Positions 52,538 to 64,000 of a DNA stretch of 64,000 nucleotides are shown piece after piece. Every line of letters starts with the position of its first letter. Position 1 is the first letter of the stretch. Under the pieces are notes generated by a model, which did not search any database, had not been told where the DNA came from, and saw only the letters and a list, made by a program, of their open reading frames with translations. Source of the stretch: Centropus unirufus (lineage: Eukaryota > Chordata > Aves > Cuculiformes > Centropidae); NCBI GenBank assembly GCA_013397695.1, contig VYZI01000322.1, positions 271,316 through 335,315 of the forward strand, written 5' to 3'. The position numbers were made by a program, and so were the translations under genes.

Positions 52538-53910
52538 GTGAGAAGGTCTCCAAAGGGACATTGGATATATGAAAGGGAACCAACAAATCTCTCCTGTGGG
52601 CATGTGGCCTGGATTGGTCCTGTGGAAATGTCATGTGAATATATAGTGGGGCAGTGTGTAGGAAAGGGAAAAAAAAAAAGAAAAACAATTTGGAGGGAGA
52701 GCTAGATGGTTGTTTTTTTAACAGGCGTGTAACATCACTCTATAATTGCTGTCTTTGTGTCTACGTGGGTGCTTGTATGGTCTTATTACTCTTGTACTTC
52801 TGTTTCTGGCTAAAATTGTTTAAGCAATGAGTAAATTACTACTAAAAAGTATCCACGTTAACATATCCTAGGGGCTGATTTTGTTACTCAGAAGTACCTG
52901 GTCTCAGGCCAAGGTCTTTTCCACAGGATGCCAATGTGCTACGTGGCAAGAGCTTCTGTTTCATAGTTTTCCATCCGGGCTTTTGAATCCTAGGCAATTG
53001 CCAAGCTGCCTGCCAGGCTGGCCAAGAGATCACTAAGGGTAGCAGTCCAGAGTCTGTTTAACTAACATTTTCCTACATTAACATGAGAGTGCAGAATACC
53101 AGTTAAGGAGGAATATTTAGCCTTTTTTTCCTAAAAAGTTAAATTAATTTCCCCCATCCTGCCTGCTATATCTGACATCACCCTCAGCTCTTGTGCTGCC
53201 AGCTCACTGTCACTCAGCTGTTGTCATCTTGCTTGTTCTGTAATGGAAACCTTGCTCATTCTCCGGCCAAGAAAATTTGCTCATTGAGTATTTCTTTATC
53301 GGTCAAACCTGATTTGTGGTCTTGTGTTTTACAGCTCCTTCTTGGCTTCCTTTCCAGTATATCCAGACTGGTAGCATCTTCCACACTGGTTCTGTGCATG
53401 ATTAGTCCTTTCTCAGAGCCATTCCCTAGGCCACAACTGCACAGTCACATCTCAACCAGGTGATACAAATGCAAATTCTCTCCAGCCATTTGTTCTAATA
53501 TTGCTTTTAAAAGAGTGATGATGTGAGCTCTGAGATACCTGGGCAACTTTCAGCTGAAAAATCTTGCTTAAAAGAATTTCCTTTAGTAATGACTACAGGA
53601 AATGTTAGTCTTTTCTCTTTGTCCTACCAAAACTGAGTGCAATCTCACTGCTGTCATCCCATCTTTGGCTGAATTTCAGTAGGGGGATGCAGATACGGTG
53701 GTAATGGTTTTTTGACAGATTTATATGAAAGTATCCTCAAATAACTAATAGGAGGAGCAGTCTAGGAAATTACTGTTATTAGCAATTCACGTGTGGGTGT
53801 TAAGTGTCAGCTCCTCAAAACTGCTTCCATGAGTCACCTTAGAGTACCCCGATGCCTTGGTACAATGAAAAATTGTATCTGCAGAAGAGTTGTCATGGAA
53901 ACATAAAAAT

Positions 53911-54125
53911 AGCAGTGGAAGGGATTTTGAAGTGGCAGTCCATTCCTCTGTTATAAGATAAGATCAACTATATTTTAACCATTTCCGACAGATATTCTCT
54001 AACCTATTTTTAGAAACCTTCCTAGTTTCCCAGGGCAACCTGCTCCATTACTTCCATTTTTTTCTGGAAAGATAATAGTTTCTAGACAGTTGATCATTCC
54101 TGTTGGTGTTGTTTTTCCTCTTGGT
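53911..54125 (-). mobile_element. ancient CR1/L3-type LINE tail
   Basis: Reverse-oriented, strongly diverged. Recognisable phrases are 'GATCAACTATATTTTAACC', 'CATTTCCGACAGATATTC', 'TCTAACCTATTTTTAGAAAC' and 'CCAGGGCAACCTGCTCC', the order seen in old CR1-type tails that predate bird-specific subfamilies. Most likely a deeply conserved, long-dead insertion; boundaries are soft. Confidence 0.72.
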
Positions 54126-57100
54126 CTATATCTTTCTGAAGAACACTTCCCCAAAACAGATAGTGATTCTGCAGGTGAAACTTTACTAGAGCTGATTTGA
54201 TGTGAATTATTACTTTCTACATGTTATTTATTACATCTTAAAGGGTCATTTGCATTTTTGCATCACAATAACACTGCTGGCACATGGCAGGATGGTAATC
54301 TGCCAGAGCTTCCAGAAAACATGTTCATTCTCCAAAAGAGAAAGAATGAACTGTGAAAACATCGTATAGAGCTATTAAGTGCATTACCAAGGGGACCTTC
54401 GTTTTTCACAGCTTTGAAAAACCTTAAGTAGCAGACTGATCTGGGTAGCCAGAGTCATGGTGAAATTCAGATGGTCCTGTTTGGACTTAAATGGTTTTAG
54501 CTGGGCGAAATGCCACTCAGTTATAGCTGAGTTCAGAGTTCACTGTCTGAAGCCCAAGATGTGCACAGAGGAGCAGGTGTTTTGTCCTGTGCAATCAGAG
54601 CTGTTGCCTTCCCTCTGAGAAGCTAGTGCTAGTGTCAAGTGTTTACCACTGAGCAGGGCTGGCAAGTTTTACATGTAAGGTTATAGATTAGATTGTGCTA
54701 AGAAAGCTGAACCACCCAGAGTCCTCAGGCTGTTTCACTCCCTGTTGGGAATGTGTCTGGTGGGGGTGGCCTAGCTTCTCATGCTGTCTTAACAAGATTT
54801 TACTTCTCAATATATATGAAACAAAATAATTGATGGATCTAATTAAAAAATTATTTAAATGTTTTGCAATAGAAAAAAAATAGAGTTTCACTCCATGCAT
54901 TTTCGGGGGGTGTGGGGTGGGTGAGGAGGTTTGTTTTTTTTTTTAATTTCTCTTTAATTCATGCACTGAAATTATTTAATTTGTACTTTGCATTTCAGTT
55001 TTCTTGAAAAGGGTGAAGTTTGATTTCTTTTACCTCTGTGGTTTGATGTACTTAGGCTTCTCAGCTGAACTATGTCTCCTGCGATTCCTGCAATAACTGT
55101 GTCCTTTTATAATGATGGATGATGATAGTATTTACAATTTGATAAGCTTCTATTTAGGAAACACCTGAATTCCAGCCTTTGGATTTTGAGGTGAATGTTT
55201 TAAGGTTCAACTTCTCTGCCAGTGAAAAGCTTTTTTTCCTTCAGGGAAAATCAATTTACAGTGTTCTGCTGAAAAAAAAAAAAATTGCTGGTGCCTTGAG
55301 CAGTTTTGGGTCTTGCTGTGAACTTGAGAAATGTGTTTGCAACAGGGTGTGTGGGATGCCCTGTGGCAATGGCATCTGTCTCTTATCAAAGAAACACTCT
55401 TAAATGTGCTGCTGGAGGACACTCTCAGACAGTCATTCTTGGAGACACTCTCCTCTCACAGGGCATGGAGACCTTTGAACCTATACCCGGATGTGGGAAT
55501 GATTTGGTGTCCAGGATAGAGCAAAGCCCTGTATCCTCTACCAGGTCTTTCTACTGACCTGGACCCAGTTGTTCAAGTGCAGTGACACAACCTTCTTCAC
55601 CCCTTGCCTTGGTAGCTGCACTTACCCTGCTGGTGCCTGCTGCGCTCACAGTTGTGTTGTAATTAATCGGCAATACCATTCATCAAGCTCAAAGCGCTGC
55701 AGTGATTTCATACAGCAGAAGGGGGGTGCAGGGGGGTGACAGGCAAGCTTGCTGCCAGCCTATGTAAGGCATAAGAATAGAGTTAAAACTCCTTGGCCTT
55801 CATGTTACAGTCACAAGTAATTTCACCAGTAATTTCAATCTACTTGCTAACAGGTAAAAGAAAATGCTGCAAGGACATCGTTGTTTCAATGCATGAACAG
55901 GTATTTGACATCTGGTGAAGTGGTGAGTGAGGGCTGGTAACGAGGAGACTTCACTAGATATCATTCAAGGGAAAATGTGAAGGAAATGGCAGGGAAGAAG
56001 AAGAAATCTGTATTAAAAGCAGCTCTCAGCAACCCGAGAGCGTCTGTTCACATCACAGCAAAGGGTACAGAGGGCCACTGCAAGCAACCACTGGCCAATT
56101 TGTTGTTTTGGGCAGGAGAGGACTTCATCCTGGAGGACTGCGTATCCAGGAAACATCTACTATGCCAGCTACAAGGGCCTGGGCTTCCATGGCCTTTCCC
56201 TGCTGGTAATAATGAATTCATGTCCACATACTCTCAAAGGAAACAGAAGGGTTGCTGGGTAGCATGAATCACGGACAAGTTTTGCTGGGCCAAGTATGCG
56301 GCCGCCCTGTTTTTGACAGACAAAACCTGAGCATGAGCTTTTCTGTACTTATTTCTCTCAGGAGAAATACTTTACTTCCCTGAAGGAAATGGAGATCAAG
56401 TGGAAGTTTGGGATTCTGAAGACACAACAGCCAGTCTCTGAGTTACGATGGGCCACAGAACCTCTGCAGGATTCTGAGGGACACATGCATATCCTGTCTT
56501 GCAGCATCTCATCCGATATGCTCCAGAGAAGGAGTAGCTTATCTATGACCAAAAACTGTTGTATATCCCCTTGGACAGTTGTATCTGTGTCCGTCACATC
56601 CAGTCTGGGTTATGGAACTGAGTGTTAAGTCAACAACCTTATGTGTATTCAGAGGAGAAGACATACGTGTGTGTGGTCACATGGTTGCATATCTGGGAGA
56701 CTGAAGACTGGGGCAGCTGGAAGTGATCTGACAGCACAGTTGAAGCAGGTGCCAAAGAAAGACAGTGGAAGACCTAGAGAGGAGATAAACATTTTGAGGA
56801 GTTACCTTAAAGATGGCAAAAGGAGGGCACTGTTGCTGCTTAAGTCAGCACCTGCTTCCCACTGTCTCTCCTGAGACTCTGTCGTGGTCTGTCTTAGCAT
56901 CACTTCTACCATGCCAACACTCTTCCATGATTTCCTTTCTAGCTTCTGCTATGCAAAAACATAGCAGTGAAAGTATTTTTCCCATTTCTAAAGACAGATA
57001 ATTATGAGGATAAACTTGATCTCTTTACCATATACTAGTACAGACTGACTTTTGCATAATAATTTTACTATTACCCAAATGAAAGGGGGACAATATAGAT

Positions 57101-59563
57101 TGAAGCAAAATTTCTTACTATAACAGTATGATTCAAATATTTTAATACCCGCATAACTACACAATATAAAGGAACAATGCTCATCACCTTTCTTACAGCT
57201 GGTACAGCCAAAAGTTTTGAACTGGCTGCCTAAACTTACGTCCCCAAGCCCACTGTTCAGCCATCTGAATAAGCTGTGTGATTTTCAGACATTCTGAGGC
57301 TTTTACAATTCCCACGTGATTCTGCTAACAGAAAATCTTGGCCTCTGAGCCTTGCTGTTAAATAAAGCAGTGCCAGGTCTGGCTGTGATTATTAGAGCTG
57401 AGAAAAACCTCCGTTTGTGTTTCACCACATGCCAGGCAGAACTGGCTGGTATCCCAAACGGACCTATGCTAGGTTGCCTTTGCAAGCAGATTTGCACAGC
57501 TGTGCTCAAAACAACCTCCCAAAAATGTGGCCCCATGTATAAAAATGCTGTTAACTCCAGTATTGATGAAAAGCAGCTCTGAAACCAACATAGGTATCAG
57601 CAGTGGTAGTGGTGAATCAAGCAACAGTGAAAAAAGCTTCTAGAATATGATTGGAGGAATTTGAGATGTTCTGAGAAGTGGAATTGAATTTGCTAAGGTT
57701 TCAACTCACAAGATGGAAGAAAAAGTCTTGTTTCAACATATGTTTCTAGTTTGTGTACTAAACTGCATTTACTTCAGGGTTTTTGAATATTCAAAGATTT
57801 TAAAACTGTGTTACATAATGAAAAACAAAGTACTCTCCTTTTATCAGAATGAAATCTTTATAGAAATTGAGACAAGGTCTCTATTCATAAAATAAATTCA
57901 GAAGGTTTGTTCTAGCTTCAAAAGAATCACCCAGGAAAATCTTTAAATCTTCCACAGATCAGAATTTTCTTCCTCCAGATATATGTCAGCAGCAGCTGCA
58001 GCTGGTGTCTGCCTGGATCAAAGGGATTGGGGAGGGGTGGTGAGACGGCATAGCATTCATCCAGCATGTGATAGTGAGGGCAAGGGTTAGTGCCTGGAAT
58101 CATGATGTCATTGTATGAATTATAGAAAATCGTTGGAGTTAAGGGAGACTTTTCTGTCCCTTTCCTGCTCTGGAGGGCATTTGTTTTTCAAACAGGCTGT
58201 GGAAAAATTTAAGTACATGTTACAGTCAGTCAAACCTTTCATTTCAATGGGATTTTTGTATTAGTCAGGAATAAAACTTTTAAAATTTAGTCTGACATTT
58301 CTGCAGATCTGTTCTAATTGCATAGAGGGACGTGAATATGTCAGTCGCTGAGTGTGGTGCTTGGACACAACAGTACTTGGGACAATAGTCTGTTTATCAT
58401 TCTGGGGTTTTTTTCTGGTTTTTTTTTTAAGGGATACCGTACTGTCAAGGTTCATTTAGAGTCATGCAGAATTTCCCACCTCCTAAGTGGCTTAGCTTGA
58501 ACAAGGCCAGTGAGTTCATGTAACTTTGAACTTGCATTGCTCTCCTGCCTCAGCTTTAGTTCTTTAACGATGTCTTTTTGTTGATTCATTGTCTGTGAGT
58601 GCAGAGATAACCTCTCCTTTCCTTGTAATAATCTGTGAGCACAATATGACCTGTATGATTCAGCTCTCTGATTATCAGAGCTCTCTGAGCCTAGAAATGA
58701 AGCTTTCCATGTCCATTAAGTTCCAGATAAATGGGAGAAACAGTTCACAAATTGCTCATTACAGCCCTGATGCATGAAAGGGAACCAAAATTGGTGCTGG
58801 TTTACCTTAACATGCTGGGCTATAGCTTATGGCAGCTCGGGAGTGTATAAGGAGTGATTTAGCAATGTCTCCAGCTGGGGAGGGAACCTGGAAAATAGTG
58901 TGGGATAGAGAGAGGAGACAGGCAGTCAGGCCATCTTTCCTAGATTTGTCCTAAACCCATTAGTGAGTCAGAACCCTCACCCCAGCTGAAGTCATTAAAG
59001 CTTTCATGTCTTTCTGACAATCAGACACATAATGCAAAATGTGGGTGTCAACCACCAGCATTGCGAAACCCTCTTCCTTGAATGGGCATAGTGAACCACA
59101 TGTGGGGAAGCACAGGCACTGATTTTTGTAAAGAACAACTTAAAAAGCTTTGCTTTGAGACTCATGTAGCAATTTGGTTTATGTGTGTAATTGACCAATG
59201 CTTTTCAAAGTGTCTTTTATTAGGAAAATATAATTTTGAACAAAATGCAATCCTTTCTGATAGAAAAACTCTGTAAGGGAAATACTGCTTTGGAAGTGGG
59301 TTCTTTGAAAAGTGAAGGGAATGTTCTTACTGTCTAATAATCCAATGGGAGGTTATGACTGAGCCAGGGAACTCAACTCTAAGGTGCATGGTGGTAAGAC
59401 AAGAGGCAGCAGACACAAGATGAAGCATTAGATAAAAGGAAAACTTTTTTGATTGCGTGGGTGAACAGATAAAGAAGCAGGGGCCAGAGATTTAGGGAAT
59501 CTCCAGACTTGGAGATTTTACACACATGAACAGGAAAGTGCCTGAGCAACATGATTTCGCCTC
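54126..59563. other. non-coding stretch
   Basis: No recognised gene. It has a G-rich run at about 54905-54926 (GGGGGG, GGGG and GGG clusters), a 13-A run near 55272 and otherwise mixed AT-leaning sequence. Open frames here overlap on both strands without family resemblance. Confidence 0.45.
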
Positions 59564-59613
59564 CTTGGAGCAGGGTGTTGGACTGGATGACCTCCACTTT
59601 GGTATCCCTTTCA
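59564..59613 (+). mobile_element. minimal CR1 tail fragment
   Basis: 'GGAGCAGGGTGTTGGACTGG' then 'ATGACCTCCACTTTGGTATC' matches the last part of CR1 in sense orientation ('...GGGTTGGACT.GATGATCTCCAGAGGTCCCTTCC'). Only about 50 bp are recognisable, so it is either extremely 5' truncated or eroded. Confidence 0.65.
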
Positions 59614-62600
59614 AAATGTTTATTTTTAATGATTCTCTGAAAGTGAGCAGCCAAAACCCTCGAACAGAGGCAGAATCCTGAGAAAAAAAATCTCTAACGA
59701 TGAAGTTACAGGTAACATCTAACATTTCCCACTAAGAAGAGCAGTCCTGCCTCCCTTGCTCACGTCTCTCCTCCAAGATGTGTCGTGCTGTCCCCTTCAT
59801 GTTTGTTTTGTTCTTTGTAGGGCCTTCTGTGAGGCCATGCTGGCCTCCAGCCTGGCTGAGTGCTGTGAGGGGTTGTGCAAGTCAAGTTCGACAGAGTGAG
59901 GGTTGTCACAATATTTGAAGCAGGAGGGATGTGACAGGGATGTACGTTTCTCATTTAGCCATGATGACCTTTGATTAGTTTAGGCCAATACACTTAACTG
60001 CACCTGGTGGAGTGGCCACCCCATGGACAGTTTTGAGCAGGAAAGAACACAACACTTCCAGTTACAGCAGTAAACATCATACAGCAAAGCAACTTCACAT
60101 TTATTGGATGATTATCCCTAAGAAACTCACAGCAAATATCAGGAGCGCTTGTGCTCCCGATATAGGCACTAAAAGTGTTTTACTTACTTTTCCCGAGAGC
60201 TGAATCACAGAAGCTTTGGAAGGATCTTGGCCATCTAAGACCTGTGATTGCCATCTAGTGGGCTCTGATCATCATGCAAGCTCAAGAGAGCTCGATACTT
60301 CCCGGAGCATCTTGCTGGAAATTGCTGTACCCTGTGTCCTTCCCTGCGTTTGCTGGATCGTAGAACCTGTCCCATCCTCCCCTGTGCCGTGTATTCCACT
60401 TCGGTCTACCCCACCAGCACTTGCAGCTGGAGCAGTTGCTGCCATCCTTCTGCCTAACCCCATAGCCAGTGACCGCTTGAGTCCCATTGCATAGTCCAGA
60501 AGGATGCATACTCACCCCTTGTGCCAGGATACATGACGAAGGTGTCTTCTCATTGCATGACCTAAGACACTGTATATATTCCCTGCCACATTACCCTATT
60601 CAGAGAGAGCAGGTTTGGGAGGTCTATTGTTCACACAAGGTGAGCCAGTGTATTTTCTGAGCAGTGCACGTCAGATACGCTCCCCTGGGGCACAAGACCA
60701 TTTTGCAAGCTCCTGCTTTCTTGCTTTCCAAACTGCTGGCATGGATGGTCGTCTCCAGAGATGGAGGACTATGTTTGTCTGGCAGAAGCAGGATGGCATT
60801 AACTCCAACACAGCCTCTGCTAAATTGGGGTGCCTGATAGACTGTTCCATATTATGCCTTCCTACACTAATGAGTTATGTTTTTAGCCTGAACCAGAGCT
60901 CTGTCCTGCAGATAGAGACAAGAACCACTAGTTAGATATGGACTTGGGCTTCCCATCAAGTGGTGGGGGAAGGAAAGTCCAATCTGTGCATGGACACAAG
61001 GACTGGGTTCATGCATCATGGGTATCCCCTTGTGGCATAGTCTGAGGGTGAAAATGCCGTATTTCAGTCTGACCTACATGATTAAATGTGTCTGCTTCTC
61101 CTTATGGCTTCAGTACTGGGGTTTTCCCCTTAAGGGAAGTCTCAGGGGTTAGAAACTGCTGAGGAAGGCTGTGGAGGAGGCAGAAGTCCCCAGAGGGATG
61201 AGCAGCCCTCCCAGGGCTCGACTTTAAGGCATGACACAGACTTAAACGCCAGCCACAGTCCAAATGGAGCTCTGCCACCCATCTCCCCACTTCCAGGCAT
61301 CACTAGAGGGAGTTGGAGCACTGTCTTGTGGCACTGCCCAGAGAATCTCCTTAAGCCCCATTTTCCATGCCTTTGCTTTCTGCTTGAGATTATTGCTGGA
61401 AATATGACATGGCGGAATAGGTGAGGCTCACTGGACTCTCAGCATCTTCTGCCAGAACCCCGCGGGCCTGCCACTGCTGACACGAGGGCATGGAGTGCTG
61501 TGAAGGCAGCCTGCACCAACGTGAGTGCACCCTGTCTGAAGGGCACCTTAGGAGCAGTGCCTGTGTTAGGATGTGTTAAGACCTACACTGAATGTGTAGG
61601 AGAACATGAGACAGAAGAGTCAGGGGTGGAGGTGTTGGGCCAATGTTAGGGAAAAACAGGAAAAAATTTCACTGAGCAGAAACGTAAGTGACAGCTGTGG
61701 GGACACAAGGAGCTGAGAACAGCTGAATGGCAGAAAAAAAAACTGTGGTTGTTTCTTTCTGCTCTCACTGGGCAATATTAGTACAAATACAATCAGGAAT
61801 CATCACTTCTCAGACAGCCTGGACTTCAGTTAAAGCAAAGGGTGGATGTGAGCTGAGTGAAGTCAAATGAAGGCAGGTCCAGCCAGTCCTGCCTGGTCAC
61901 ATCAGATCAGAAGGAACCATCAATCAGAGCTGGGACCCAGCTTGCAGAATTTTATCTGAAAGGTATTTATCTAGAAGAAGCTGTCTCATTTCCCAGTCCA
62001 AAGAATAAAGATACACGCTGGGAGCTTTGGCTGAGGTGTTGAACTGCTGTAACTCTTGTGTTGTTTGGCTATCAGAGATTCCCAGGAGAGACTCCATGGC
62101 ATGTGCCTGATGTTATTGTCTACAGCTTTGTAAATTTGCTTTGGTCGTTTTAGGAATACATCTTTTTTACAGGATACTTCCAAGATTAATATGTTACTAT
62201 TGGAAATTTTGCTCTGGGTATTTTCTATCTGATGAAATAAAGGCATTTGGGAAGTTTAAACTTTGTGTCCTCTCTAATTCACTTCCCATGTCTCCTTTAT
62301 TTCTGCATTATACTTACCTCCTCTTCCTTTTTTTTTGCAGGACAGAATTACAGATACAAATGAAACTATGTCTCAAACATTTGTTTCCTAGTCTTTGTCA
62401 CGTGGATTGTATTACCAATTCAAAACTTAAGCAAGTTGGATTGTTCACATTCTGAAATATGTATGCCACATTATATGAGAAGATTATAGCAAACAGCATG
62501 AAATGCAGCTATCATGCTGTTCTCAGCAGTTATTTTTTTCTGGTACATTATACTTTTAAATTTGTGTCTTGCTGGTGTAATGCTATCTTATGTATAGAAT

Positions 62601-62711
62601 TACTACAATTTTTGAGTTATTCTTGTGTTTCCAGCGAACTTTGTCTGAGAGGAAATAAGAAATGCCAGTCTAGAATGGGAAGTAGGAGATGCTTGGGAAC
62701 TGGGGGGACCT
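59614..62711. other. non-coding stretch
   Basis: No recognised gene. A possible + acceptor with a long pyrimidine tract lies at 62340 (CTTCCTTTTTTTTTGCAG), followed by about 38 open codons to a TGA at 62452-62454; it could be a terminal exon, but the peptide is not recognised. A candidate 36-nt exon at 60604-60639 is listed separately. Confidence 0.4.
60604..60639 (+). other. candidate 36-nt exon, unidentified
   Basis: Acceptor (CCACATTACCCTATTCAG) and strong donor (CACAAG then GTGAGCCAG). All three frames are open; the in-phase one reads REQVWEVYCSHK. Three open frames give no reading-frame support, so this rests on splice signals alone. Confidence 0.13.
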
Positions 62712-63700
62712 ATTGTAGAATGATTAGGGTTAGAAAATACCTCTAAGATCATCCAGTCCAATTGTTAGTGCAACTCCACCATGCCTACTAAACCATGTCT
62801 CTAAGTGCTGTACCTACACAATTCTTGAACACCTGCAGGGATGGAGATTTCACCATTTCCCTGGGCCACCTCTTCCAATGCTTCACTACTCTTTCAGTAA
62901 ATAATCTTTTTCTAATATCCAATCTAAACCTCCCCTAGTGCAACTTGAGGCCATTTCCTCTAGTCCTATTGCTTGTTACTTGGCAGAAAAGACCAGCACC
63001 CACCTTGCTGCAGCCTCCTTTCTGGTAGCAATAGGCAGTGATAAGGTCTCCCCTCAGCCTCATCTTCTCCAGGCTAAACAGCCTCAGTTCCCTCAGTTGC
63101 TACTCATAACTCACATGCTCCAGACCTTTCATCAGCTTTGTTGCCCTTCTCTAGACACACTACAGCCCCTCAATGTATTGTTGTGAGTGGTCCAAAATGT
63201 AACACAGTATTTGAGATGAGGTTTCACCAGTGCCAAATACAGGGGGTGATCACCTCCCCAGACTTTCTGACCACACCATTTCTGATACAAGCCAGGATGC
63301 TGTTGACCTCCTTGGGCACCTGGGCACACTGCTGGCTCATGTTCAACTGGTTCTGAGCCAGCATACCTAGGTCTTTTTCTGCCAGACATCTTTCCAGTTG
63401 CACTTCCCCAAGCCTGTAGCAATGTATGGGGTTGTGATTCCAGTGCAGGACCCAGAACTTGGCCTTCTTGAACATCACGCAGTTGGCCTTGGCCTACTGG
63501 TCCAGCTTGTCTGGATACCTCTATAGAGCCTTCCTTCCCTCAAGCAGATCAAAACTCTCACCCAGTTTGGTGTCATTTGCAACCTTACTGAGGGAACCCT
63601 CAATCCCCTCAGCCAGATCTTTAATAAAGGTATTAAAGAAAGCTGCCCTCAACACCGAGCCCTGGGGAACACTGCTTGCAACCAGATGCCAGCTGAAATA
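62712..63700 (-). mobile_element. CR1 LINE fragment with reverse-transcriptase remnants
   Basis: A reverse-oriented CR1 of about 1 kb, from the 3' tail ('GTAGAATGATTAGGGTTAG...ATCATCCAGTCCAA') through 'TTCTCCAGGCTAAACAGCC' and 'CCCTTCTCTAGACACACTAC' into the RT region. Minus frames carry recognisable CR1 protein pieces: SSVPQGSVL and LSKVANDTKL (the RT catalytic box, where F/A-D-D has decayed to VAND), then AEKDLGML, ALVKPHLKYCVTFW. These lie in at least three frames, so the copy is inactive. It is the only copy here in which RT motifs were read directly at the protein level. Confidence 0.94.
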
Positions 63701-64000
63701 ACAACAACTGCAGTGCCATACTACCATAGCTTATAAAATTATTTGAGACGTATGGACAGAAAGTACATTTAAAAACAGGCATTTATGATTGGAAAGAAAT
63801 AATTGACATTATATCAACTATGAATGTGCATATAAAAAGGTGGCAAAATGCATGCAGTTCTTCCCATATTGCAATCACAATCCTAGGTGAAAAAGTTCCT
63901 CTCTGCAAAGTAGCAGTCGTGGAAAAAGAGGAGTGCTAGTAATCTGGGAAGCAGCTGTCCCCAAGGACACCACTGACCCACCATGCACTAGACAGGCTGG
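63701..64000. other. non-coding window end
   Basis: AT-rich sequence after the CR1 5' truncation point. Nothing recognisable. Confidence 0.5.

Larger units (their letters stand above)
42036..53910. other. long mixed-composition non-coding stretch
   Basis: Nearly 12 kb without a recognised gene or transposon. Local features are a 22-bp tandem duplication (43301-43344), a C/T-rich zone (about 44180-44460), purine-rich zones (45904-45945 and 51113-51155) and a 13-T run (49518-49530). Several frames exceed 130 codons (for example minus 45611-46156, minus 49266-49811, + 45866-46447), but they overlap one another on opposite strands, resemble nothing known and are best read as chance. Confidence 0.45.

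Noticed and set aside
54905..54926. G-rich run as a G-quadruplex
   Set aside because: Only three clear runs of three or more G; the fourth is GG, so it is weaker than the promoter run.
60203..60240. CR1-like phrase (GAATCACAGAAGCTTTGG, GGATCTTGGCCATC)
   Set aside because: Only about 35 bases resemble a reverse CR1 tail, with no continuing similarity.
1..64000. tRNA, rRNA, CRISPR arrays, endogenous retroviral LTRs or genes
   Set aside because: No cloverleaf box A/B pair, rRNA block, regular spacer-repeat array, or LTR/gag/pol/env similarity was noticed on either strand by eye; a Dfam, Rfam and tRNAscan run would be decisive.

Overview
The window is vertebrate nuclear DNA, almost certainly from a bird. 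It has no prokaryotic architecture: no closely packed long ORFs, operons or ribosome binding sites. It has one compact, very CpG-rich island (about 22.56-23.62 kb) in otherwise CpG-poor, AT-leaning DNA. Nearly all recognisable interspersed repeats are CR1-type LINE fragments, the dominant bird retroposon. By eye they cover only about 5-6 % of the window, which fits a low-repeat avian genome better than a mammal. A turtle or crocodilian cannot be fully excluded.

Layout. 1-22.4 kb: intron-like or intergenic sequence with two CR1 remnants (about 3.62-4.72 kb and 5.96-6.09 kb) and several exon-like segments on the minus strand. 22.56-23.62 kb: CpG-island promoter with a GC box/G-run, a CRE-like site, an E-box and three minus-strand GTGAG splice donors. 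A CR1 tail lies about 100 bp beyond its right edge. 23.9-42 kb: T/G-leaning non-coding DNA with a near-perfect hairpin (about 25.0 kb), CR1 copies at 30.6 and 41.4-42.0 kb, a GGTTT pentanucleotide repeat (37.6 kb), a decayed GIY-YIG endonuclease fragment typical of Penelope-like retroelements (38.97-39.23 kb) and a 20-N assembly gap (39.94 kb). 42-64 kb: mixed-composition non-coding DNA with an ancient CR1 (53.9-54.1 kb), a CR1 tail (59.6 kb) and a CR1 with reverse-transcriptase remnants (62.7-63.7 kb).

Interpretation. In the few lines I counted by hand, the + strand is C-rich relative to G left of the island, and T- or G-rich to its right. That pattern would fit a divergent promoter: a gene running left on the minus strand with a first exon ending at 23,255, and perhaps a transcript running right. 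I could not name any host gene. The exon-like segments are listed as low-confidence candidates; their reading phases do not join into one coherent transcript, so several must be decoys. Most long ORFs in this window are chance or antisense frames and are not annotated. I saw no convincing new biological system. The most unusual items are the Penelope-like remnant and the 15-bp-arm hairpin.
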